A stretch of DNA of 64,000 nt. Source: Typhlomys cinereus (taxonomy: Eukaryota > Chordata > Mammalia > Rodentia > Platacanthomyidae). A program made the translations under genes and the position numbers. The stretch spans positions 1,426,001-1,490,000 of the forward strand of contig JALPQD010000102.1 in assembly GCA_023101885.1 (NCBI GenBank), written 5' to 3'. This document shows positions 56,560-64,000 of this stretch, piece after piece; positions within the stretch are counted from its first letter, which is position 1, and each line of letters starts with the position of its first letter. A model generated the notes under the pieces. That model worked only from the letters and a program-made list of their open reading frames with translations. It was not told the origin of the DNA and did not search any database.

Positions 56560-56900
56560 AAGGGAAGCTCACAGACTCAGGAAACAAGCAAAACTTACCA
56601 AGCTTGGAGAGCTGGAATTTACAAGGTTTACAAGACATTGTCCAAGGTTACAGAAGACTCTCCCAGCTGCAGGGAGCTCCACGGAACATGGCTTTGCTGA
56701 GTGTTGCCCCTGTGAGGATGGGCTTTTTGGTGATGCAGCTGCCTTTGAGTGATCCATGTTGGTGTATGGAGCCTCTCACACATACTCTGTAAATAAACCA
56801 CTGAAGTTCATTGCCTTGTCAGGTTGGACTTTGGTGGGTTGTTGCTTTGGTCTATTGTTGGTGTCCTATATGGGGGCGGTAAACATGTGATTGAGTCTCC
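56560..56900 (+). mobile_element. LTR-like 3-prime region, unassigned
   Basis: CTCTGTAAATAAACCACTGA, AGTTCATTGCCTTGTCAGG and TTGGACTTTGGTGGGTTGTT resemble the polyadenylation/U5 part of a retroviral-type LTR. Family and ends are not determined. Confidence 0.4.
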
Positions 56901-56951
56901 TCAGGAAAAGCTCTGCGACAGGGCCCTTCTCAAAAAAAAAAAAAAGCTGAG

Positions 56952-57372
56952 TGTTGCAGTTCATCTGCATAGTTGCTGATAAATGACCATCACACAGCTT
57001 AAGGGAACAAGGAGTTTACTTTCTTGCGACAGTCCAGTTACAATTCTTAGTCCAGCTTGATGGGAGAGCACGCACCAACACCAAGGCCAAGGGAACCGGT
57101 CACACCATCACTGCATAACGGCTGAGAGATAGACAATTCTTACTTGCCAGACCAGCATGTCTGGCCAAGTATACAGAAGGATGCCAACTCTCTCAACCAG
57201 CATTCTATGATTTATCCGGGGCCTAATCCCACCCAGCATGGGCTGAGCCTTCTCCATCAGCTAGACAATCTCCTTCAGGTTTGCTCTGGGCTTAACTCAA
57301 CCATCAACTCTCTACAACTGTGCCCAGAGCTCAAACCCTCAGTCAAGTTGACACCTGTGCTTAACTATGACA
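56952..57372 (-). mobile_element. Solo LTR, MaLR-type family L, intact ends
   Basis: 421 bp, beginning TGTTGCAGTTCATC and ending AACTATGACA. It is flanked by a perfect 5 bp duplication, CTGAG, at 56947-56951 and 57373-57377. This is the most complete copy of the family, with GCTTAAGGGAACAAGG, CATGTCTGGCCAAGTATACA, CATCAGCTAGACAATCTCC and AGTCAAGTTGACACCTGTG. It lies immediately left of a B1. Confidence 0.92.
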
Positions 57373-57492
57373 CTGAGCATGGTGGTGCAATGCCATAATC
57401 CTAACACTCCAGGGGTGGAGTCAAGAGAATAAGGGGTTCAAGGTCAGCCTTCCTATATAGAGCTCAACGGTAGCATGAACTACATGAAATTT

Positions 57493-57541
<49 letters not shown>
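57373..57541 (+). mobile_element. B1 SINE ending in (GA)n
   Basis: GAGCATGGTGGTGCAATGCC, ATAATCCTAACACTCC, GGGGTTCAAGGTCAGCC, then a perfect (GA)n of about 24 units (57494-57541) in place of the usual A-tail. Confidence 0.75.
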
Positions 57542-57545
<4 letters not shown>

Positions 57546-57736
57546 CTGACTTTTCTGCCCAAGAGAAAGAAAACGAGCAAGAACACATTCCCAGTGAGGC
57601 TCCGATTCAGGGGGGCTCAGATGGTCTTTGTACTCTTTTCCAACTCTCCCCCTGACCCCAAGTGAGTCTCCTGTTCAGGGTTGAGAGAAGCTAGTAATTC
57701 TTTGGGCGGATCTAGAAGTTCTATAAGAATAAATTA

Positions 57737-57790
57737 GGGGCCCAGCAACACAGCTCAGTGGTAGAGCACCTGTCAAGCAAGTCCACAAAA
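57737..57790 (+). mobile_element. ID SINE fragment
   Basis: CCAGCAACACAGCTCAGTGG, then TAGAGCACCTGTCAAGCAAG: the head of an ID element, truncated after about 50 bp. Confidence 0.6.
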
Positions 57791-58231
57791 AGGAAACCAA
57801 TAGTAAATTAGAAGGAAGTTCAGCTAGAGGGCGCCACAACTATAGACTGAAAATAACTTTCATTTCAAAGGGATTAAAGAGGTTTGCATTCTGAAACCAA
57901 TTACGAGTGATCATGGCCCATGAACACAGATTAGGGTAACCTCGAATTCCATACATTCCATTATGATAACAGTTTATCCAGGTTTTTTAATTGCAAAACA
58001 AAGAAATCAATAAATCAAGGCACCTTTCAAATACACTGATGGAAATATCAGGAAAGTGGATTATAGAAAAATGAGGAAAATCTCTTTTATAAACCTTAGA
58101 TACTATCTGATGACAATCTAGCCTTTTGTCTTGTTGTACATTCCAAAAGATCTAACTAATAGTCATAAGGATGTTAGGCCACATAGACAAGTGAGTGGGG
58201 AAAAAATGGCTTTGAAAGATCTAAAGATGAC

Positions 58232-58589
58232 TGTTAAAGTTAGATACAGGTGTCAACTTGATGGTTGAGGGTTTGTGTTCTGAGCAGCTTGTAGGAGATT
58301 ATCTGATGAAGAAGATGAGGGAACTGGTTAGGAACGTTGGCATCCTTTGGTGTACTTGGCCAGACATGCTGGTCTGACAGGTAGGGATTGTCCCTCTCCC
58401 TCTTAACAATCCTATAAATGCATGGATGTGAAGTGGCTAGTTCCCTAGGTCCCTGGTGTTGGTGTAGACTCTCCTGACAAGCCAGATTAAGAGCTGTAAC
58501 TAGACTATAGTAAACTAGAATAAAACCTCTTTTTTCATAAAGCAGTTTGGTGGTAATTTTATCAGCAACAAAGCAAGCTAACTATAACA
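58232..58589 (+). mobile_element. Solo LTR, MaLR-type family L
   Basis: TGTTAAAGTTAGATACAGG at the start and CTAACTATAACA at the end, with flanks ATGAC/ATGGC (4/5). It shares GGTGTCAACTTGATGGTTGA, AACGTTGGCATCCTTTGG, CAGACATGCTGG, GACTCTCCTGACAAGCC and GAATAAAACCTC with the 17.6 kb copy. Confidence 0.88.
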
Positions 58590-58884
58590 ATGGCCTGAGG
58601 TAATTTGGCCGTAGACTTATAACATCTCCACGTCATTGAGGCTCTGATCAGCCAGGCTCAGGCAGCTTCTTTGGGGGAACTTATGTTCACAGGTGCCCCT
58701 GTCCACTAAGCATCACATCATGCATGCAGGGCTGCATGTTATTTATTAAATGTTACACACTGTTCCTCTTGGCTAGGAAGTCTCATTCCTGTTATTGGGT
58801 GTAGATAAGACTGAGTAGTAGGCAAGAGAGCAGCCTTCAGGGGAGCAAAACCATGTCATCTTAGGGGAAAAACAGTGTGTCATA

Positions 58885-59215
58885 GGTAGGTGGGGTGGCA
58901 TGTACTTGAAATCTCAGCTGAGGCAGGTGGATCTTGGGGACAGTGTGGCCGCTTACAGAACCAGCTCTCTCTTTCCTGGTGTTGGTGCCTAGTTGTCATA
59001 GACCTGCATTTATCAGCATCTTACTAGCCTCTCCCACCCTGAAGCCCAGCTGCTGCGTGGCAGCGTGCTGATGGCCCCTAGCAGCAGCACACATCTGTGC
59101 TGTGTGCTTTCACACACATGACTAATTTAGGTTCCTTACTGCCCTAATGCAGTAAGCCAGTGTCAACCTCCAGCCTGAGTTCCACAGCCAGACCCTGTCT
59201 CGAACAATAAAGCAG
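58885..59215 (+). mobile_element. B1 SINE interrupted by about 220 bp
   Basis: The left part (58885-58940) has GTGGGGTGGCATGTACTTGA and GAGGCAGGTGGATCTTGG. The right part (about 59166-59215) has CCAGCCTGAGTTCCACAGCC and AGACCCTGTCTCGAACAATA. The two parts are consecutive in B1. CAGTGT flanks the foreign block at 58941-58946 and 59158-59163. Confidence 0.65.
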
Positions 59216-59519
59216 ATGGATGGGGCCTGGGAATAGGGGTCTAGACAAAAGGATAAGGTTGATCAGAACTGAGGTTCATGGTGGGCGTCAGGCAATTTTT
59301 AATTTGGGGGAAATCATAAACAACTAAGAGTGTGACACAGGCCACAGTTATTTTCACAAAAAAAAAAAAAAGAAACACATAGTCTAACCTTCATACAGTT
59401 TGGAATATACTGTTAAAATATACTGTTTGCTGTTTTAATTTAATAAGTAATTGTCCCATTCCTTACACTGATGAAAACAAGGGACGGTCCTGTTCAAAGC
59501 CTCAGCAAACGAACAGGTC

Positions 59520-59677
59520 TTCAGCGAAATGGCTCAAGGTTAAGTCACACTTGGAGACCTGAAGTTCTAGTTCAGGGGTCTACCTAGCGGTAGGACAGAA
59601 TCCACTTCTGAAAGTTCCTCTGACCTACATACGAGCACCTGCTCTTTTTCTAATAAATACTTAAAAAAAAAAAAAAG
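59520..59677 (+). mobile_element. B2-like SINE, short
   Basis: TCAGCGAAATGGCTCAAGG, GACCTGAAGTTCTAGTTCAG, TTCTGAAAGTTCCTCTGACC and TAATAAATACTTAAAAAAAA. The flanks AAACGAACAGGTC (59507-59519) and AAACTAACAGTCC (59678-59690) are a decayed TSD. Confidence 0.75.
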
Positions 59678-59690
59678 AAACTAACAGTCC

Positions 59691-60359
59691 AGTCGTGAGC
59701 CAGTAGCCAGAAATCAGCACAGAGGTGATCACGAGTGTTGTGGGGAACAGAGAATTCTAGAAGCTAGTATTGGAGAATTTGACCAGGTTGAACAGGAGTC
59801 TTAGAAACATGTGCTTTGAGAAACTACAGTTGTAGATAACCCTCCACCAGCAGCACAGTCTGACTGAGTAAGGCAGATTGGCACCGGGCCCTGCCACGGG
59901 AAGCAGCAAGGCTGCAATTGGAACATAAGTTAACCCCGACATGTGGTAAAGATGGCACTGGCCCATGCCACTATTACGGGTCACTGACATGGTGCCACTG
60001 CAAGTCTGGGGTCTGGGGTCTGCGGTGGGGGAAGCAATTAAAATGCGGATGGGTACAGTTTTATGACGACAGCCAAGACCCAAGGGGCAGAGAGCAAGCC
60101 GTCTGTGAGACGGCAACCTCGGAGTCCTGCGTCCACCGACTGAGTCAGAAGTTGGCCTGTTTGCTCAATAAGACGAAAGAAAACCGCGGGAGAGCACAAG
60201 TGGCCGAGAGCTACACGCAGCCAGGGGGCATGAAAATGAATTTTAACAGCTATGTGCAAAACCCCTAGGTGTGTGGACAGAAGGAAGCCTGCAAGAAGGT
60301 CACAGCGGGTCAGGCATGAATAACCAGCAGGCGGAGGATCCCAGATTCCGTCCTGTCTT
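59691..60359. other. Unique flank upstream of the CpG island
   Basis: CpG frequency rises from about 60,060 on. No repeat or gene could be named. A 116-codon frame at 59918-60268 is not protein-like to me. Confidence 0.45.
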
Positions 60360-60559
60360 TTGTTGGGTGAGGAGCGCCCGGCAAACGCGTCCATAAAGGC
60401 TTCGGAAGGCAGCGGTTCCGCGGTCCCCACCCGGCTGCAGCCCCGGGTGACTATGAGGGGCCCAGGGGTGGTGGTGGGGGGTGGTAGAAGCCTGGATCCA
60501 GGGGGTTCTGCTGTGAGCTTCCAACTCCGCAGCGGGGACCCCAGAATAAGTCGGGGGCG

Positions 60560-60696
60560 GGCCGCGGTGCGGCGGGAGGGGAGCGGGCGGGCAGATCCCA
60601 CCCCTTCCTGAAGGCAGCGCCCTCCCCGCCGCGCCTGCCGCCGCCGCCGCAGGTCACGGCCCCGCGAGGCGAGCGCGGCCCGCCGCACCGGAGCAG
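60560..60696 (+). other. Putative non-coding first exon ending at a strong splice donor
   Basis: At 60,691-60,702 the sequence GAGCAG/GTAGGT matches the vertebrate 5-prime splice-site consensus well (AG before GT, then AGG). Just upstream the sequence is CpG-rich without an open frame that continues through the donor from a good ATG, so this would be a 5-prime UTR exon. The start is arbitrary because no TSS can be read. A second, weaker donor-like GACAG/GTGTAC lies at 60,995/60,996. Downstream exons are outside the window or unrecognised. Confidence 0.4.
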
Positions 60697-60780
60697 GTAG
60701 GTGCAGCGCCCGGCCGCGATCGCACCGGGCCCCCGAGGCGGACACGCGCTGCGGCGGAGCTGGGCGGCCGAGTCGGCGGG

Positions 60781-60810
60781 TGGCGGGGCTCGGCGGGGCT
60801 CGGCGGGGCT
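60781..60810 (+). repeat. Three near-perfect 10 bp units in the CpG island
   Basis: Units 60781-60790 (TGGCGGGGCT), 60791-60800 and 60801-60810 (both CGGCGGGGCT). The GGGG runs, one per unit, plus GG pairs give some G-quadruplex potential and repeated Sp/KLF-like sites. Confidence 0.92.
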
Positions 60811-61200
60811 GAGGTCCCCTCCCCGGAGCGCCGCGGGCTAGGGTGGACCCCGATCCCCTGCGGGTGCATGCTCCGGAGCGAGGCGCCACGGGTCCGTTCA
60901 GGCTCCGCCGCGCGCCCGAATCGCTCCGGGTCGGGATCCCCGTCCGCGCCGCAGTGCCGCCCGCCGGCCGCGGCCCCCGCGGGGCCCTTTGACAGGTGTA
61001 CCCGCAAGCCGCCCGGTCCTCCTGCTGCCCGCGGCGATGGGGGAGAAGCCCCCCGCACGTCTGACCTCTGAGGTCCTCGGTGCCGGACGTGCGCTCGCTG
61101 CTGGCGGAGCCCAGGGCCGGGGTAGCGGGGTTCTAGCCCCCGGCGCTAACTTGCTCTGTGGGGCGCGCCGCCCTCCACTCAAGCGCTATCTAGCTTTCTT

Positions 61201-62788
61201 TTCCTGCAAACGCACTCCTGGGGGGAAAATGGGATTTTCGGTTTCGGCAGGGGCCGAGGGTGTGCGTGGTGCTCGTGGGGTAGCGGGGCTCTTAGGTTTT
61301 CCATTGTCATAATTTGAAAAAGTGATTTGCTTTGGGTTATGGAGAGCCTGGCTGAGTGGTTTTCCCCTCCTTCAGTGAATCAAAGGGAGACTGAGGGTTT
61401 CCCCGTTCTGGATTCATATTCCTTTTCTCCCTACCCATTCCTCTTTGTGCGCCTTTTCCTCCACAGTACTTTCTTATACCCTAAACATTGGTCTTTCTGG
61501 TTGGGGTTATTCCGGCCAGATGTTTCACGGCCCAGCCAGGATCATGACTGTATGTGAATGTGAGAACATAGCCCAGGTGGGATAGAAGCCAGACGCTTCC
61601 TGGAGAGCCCACGCAGACTTCCCACGTGCGCAGTCCTGTTGGGGAACCAAAACATGCTAATGACATCTTAAAAAGCTGGACAGAACAAAACTGTTCTTAG
61701 ATCTATTATAGTAACAAAGCCTACAGCAATCTTAGCTTCTCTGCTTGAATGGAAGGCAGATTTTAATAATGCAGGCCTGTAACTCCATTCCGGGCTGCAG
61801 TTCATAAAAAGGGTAGGCAAATGTGAATGTAGAAACTCCATGGTAGCAGTTAATAAGCTGACCTACTAAAAGTTTTCCATGTTCAAGAAAAACTAGGCAC
61901 ATGGATGTGATAGATGCAAATCAAAGAAAATTGTACAATCCCAACTTTATGCAGCAGAGCCCCAACTTTTCTTTGTATGTATTCTGCAGACAACCATGCT
62001 TCCAAGATTAACTACAGTTGTTATTTCTTAGTGAACTAGAAATAGGAGTTTAATCTTTAAGGCATACATGTGCCAATCTTAATGGTCTTTTATTTTCAAA
62101 TGCCCCAAAATTGGATATTCACAAACCAGATATAGTAAATAAAAGAGTTAAAGAAGCTTTATAAGCATTAACAATTAATTGAAAGATGATATAGAGCAAA
62201 CAAAATAGACTATTTGAAAAACGGATATTTGTTGTAATCAGCCATTAGCCAAATACTATCTGTTTGGATTATTTAAATTGGCATTATAATATCTTGATAG
62301 TCATTGCTTAATTCATGTATTTCTCATGAATTTCCTTTTACAAGTTGCCCTGTTAGGAAGGCAGTTTATGGACTTGTCTTTTGTTTTTGTGAATATTAAA
62401 AAAAAAAGTGTTGTATTTAGCCTTGTTCCAATTACCATCAACTCACGTCGCTCATGACAACCTTACCCAGTTTTTGAACTGCTTTGTGTCTGTCAGGAGT
62501 GAAGCCCTGTCAGACTCTTTGTGTCCCATGTAATCCGCACCTCTGCAGTCTAATGACCAGATGATCAGGCAGCCTGGGGCGGTGAGAGAGGAAAGGCTAG
62601 CTGGCTTCTGCAATGCTTGTCATGTATGTCACTGTAATCTGGCCACTTGGAATAAGTTCAGTGGTCAATTAAGCAAGGCAAACACTGAGAAGATAATGTG
62701 TTATCTGGCAATTTCCTCTGTGGAACCTGTAGCGTGGAATCAGTGCTCAGTCAGGGAGGCCCAGATAAATATTACTGAATGAAGCTTT
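61201..62788. other. Sequence right of the CpG island, no exon recognised
   Basis: Becomes AT-rich after about 61,600. It carries no named interspersed repeat for 1.6 kb, which is unusual here and fits a gene-proximal region or first intron. No coding exon recognised. Confidence 0.45.
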
Positions 62789-62805
62789 AAATTCATAAAA
62801 GTCTC

Positions 62806-63101
62806 GGGCTGGAGAGGTGGCTCAGGGGTTAAGCCTCCACCTTGAAGGAGGAAGGTCCTGAGTTCGGATCCCAGATCCCACGTATAAACGACAGGCGGAA
62901 GCGGGGGCGGCCTGCGCTTCTGGTCCTTGTAGGGCAGAGCCTGTGAATCCTGGGGCAGAAGGAGGTGGAGGCGTCCATGGTGGTTCGCGAATTGGTCCAT
63001 GGTTCTACACATACACAGACACACACACACACACAGACATACACACACGCGCGCACATACACACGCACATGCGCACAGTTGAATAAATAATAATAATAAA
63101 A
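62806..63101 (+). mobile_element. tRNA-derived SINE, subfamily A, exact TSD
   Basis: Complete A copy: GGGCTGGAGAGGTGGCTCAG, GAGTTCGGATCCC, GACAGGCGGAAGCGGGGGCG, GAGGTGGAGGCGTCCATGG, a mixed CACACGCGCGCAC tail and GAATAAATAATAATAATAAA. An exact 17 bp duplication, AAATTCATAAAAGTCTC, lies at 62789-62805 and 63102-63118. It is one of the youngest insertions here. Confidence 0.95.
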
Positions 63102-63382
63102 AAATTCATAAAAGTCTCACAAAAGGATGAGATCCAGATATGAAATAAGTAGTTGTCCTATCCTAAGGGAAGAGTAGAAGTATATGCCTATTTAGTTTAG
63201 CTTTTAGTATTTGTTCCCTGTGGCTTTATATTTGGGGTAAGTTTTTCTTAGCACTGTAAATCTAGCTCATGAATCCTTGGAATTTCAACGAGGTGCTGTT
63301 ATCACCAAATGTTTTTCTGATATGTTTGGATTTGGGGGAAAAATAGAAATAGACAATAGAAATCCTTTGTGGGATACCTATG

Positions 63383-63690
63383 TGTGTTAATGTGTCGGGT
63401 GGTATTGGTATGCACGTATTTGTATGGACACGTGTGGAGGAGGAGGCCACAGGTCCACTTCTTGTGTCCCTCAGCCATTTTCTGCCTTAGTTTTTGAGAC
63501 TGGGTCTCTCAGTGAATCCAGAGCTCACTGATTGGCTAGACTAGCTGGCCAGTGAGCTCCAGTGGTCCACTGGTCTCAAGCCCTCACCATCCAGTACTAG
63601 GTTACAGGTGTGCCCTGCCACTCCAGGCTTTATATGGGTGCTGGGGATCTCTACAGATACTGTGCCAGCTGGGCCATCTCCCCAGCCACG
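63383..63690 (-). mobile_element. B3-type SINE
   Basis: Antisense B3: TTTTTGAGACTGGGTCTCTC, GAGCTCACTGATTGGCTAGA, CTAGCTGGCCAGTGAGCTCC, GGTTACAGGTGTGCCCTGCC, GGGTGCTGGGGATCTCTAC and a head ending GGGCCATCTCCCCAGCC. Confidence 0.88.
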
Positions 63691-64000
63691 ATGGAAAGCC
63701 TTCACAAAATAGTTGGCCTGAGATTTTAAATGAGTCTTTGACACTTCTTAAATTCAACTGCATGCTGTTTTGAGTCAAGACATCTCTGGAAGATTAGGTA
63801 GACTTAGAGCTCATCTACTGAGTGAAAAATTAATTAGCATCTATAGGCAGCCTTTTCCAGATCAGTGCTGTCCAGTAGAACTTTCTGCAATGAACGAAAT
63901 GCCCTATGAATTTGTCAGTATTGTATGGAACTCTTGAAATGTGGCAAGTGCAATCAGGGAACTGAATTTTTAATTTTATTTACCTTTAATTAATTTAAAA
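63691..64000. other. AT-rich end of window, no gene seen
   Basis: Contains GTGCTGTCCAGTAGAACTTT, CTGCAATGA and GAATTTTTAATTTTATTT, which resemble an old mammalian DNA-transposon (MER5-like) relic at 63,866-63,990. No coding evidence. Confidence 0.4.

Larger units (their letters stand above)
60360..61200. promoter_or_regulatory. CpG island, probable TATA-less promoter
   Basis: A dense CpG block of about 840 bp, the only one in the window, with clear drops on both sides. It contains GC boxes (GGGGGCGGG near 60554), a CCG trinucleotide run (60638-60650), a CGGCGGGGCT-type tandem at 60781-60810, and several GCCGCGGC and CGCGCCGCC stretches. CpG islands of this size usually mark promoters. I see no TATA box. 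The gene cannot be named, and transcription could go either way, though the best splice donor is on the plus strand. Confidence 0.75.

Noticed and set aside
56560..56900. Gene 3-prime end with AATAAA
   Set aside because: The AATAAA lies in LTR-like sequence and no upstream coding exon is recognisable.
60038..60889. 283-codon minus-strand frame across the CpG island
   Set aside because: GC-rich DNA lacks stop codons. The product is Arg/Pro/Ala-rich low complexity with no domain, and its C-terminal part reads into ordinary flank.
60989..61312. 107-codon plus-strand frame in the CpG island with an internal ATG at 61036
   Set aside because: Low-complexity Gly/Ala/Arg-rich product, runs into AT-rich sequence, no splice support; stop-poor GC-rich DNA explains it.

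Overview
This is non-coding mammalian nuclear DNA, most likely from a myomorph rodent outside the mouse/rat group. The evidence is the repeat content. It holds B1 (7SL-derived), ID, B1-ID composites, B3/RSINE1-type and B2-like tRNA SINEs, many MaLR (MT/ORR1-type) solo LTRs, Lx-type L1 3-prime ends, and older mammal-wide L1M, L2 and MIR relics. On top of these lies a tRNA-derived SINE family that I cannot match to a named family. It has two visible subfamilies (called A and B here), and several A copies are flanked by 14-19 bp target-site duplications (TSDs). The species cannot be named from sequence alone.

No protein-coding exon could be supported between 1 and about 60,250. That span reads as intergenic or intronic DNA: unique AT-rich stretches broken up by retrotransposons and microsatellites. 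Clear episodes include an adjacent pair of inverted A-SINEs at 1.0-1.56 kb, an L1 3-prime end nested inside a B-SINE at 8.6-9.5 kb, and an antisense MaLR internal region at 10.7-12.7 kb split by another L1 3-prime end. There is also a 335 bp polypurine tract at 16.4 kb, a young L1 tail inside an old L1M at 32.5-33.1 kb, and an LTR with a 30 bp minisatellite at 47.1 kb. An ancient L1M running from 47.6 to 51.1 kb has been opened by at least four younger insertions. Five related MaLR-type LTRs (7.8, 17.6, 47.0, 57.0 and 58.2 kb) share terminal sequence.

The only gene-like signal is a CpG island at about 60.36-61.20 kb. It has GC boxes, CCG repeats, a perfect 3 x 10 bp tandem and a strong splice-donor sequence at 60,696/60,697 on the + strand. 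The simplest reading is a TATA-less promoter with a non-coding first exon, followed by intron to the window end. The gene itself cannot be identified. I found no CRISPR array, no structural RNA gene, no intact retroviral gene set, and nothing that I can defend as a new molecular system. The best leads are the SINE family, the orphan CpG-island promoter, an RFX X-box palindrome at 46.28 kb, and several nested or duplicated blocks whose history can be tested.
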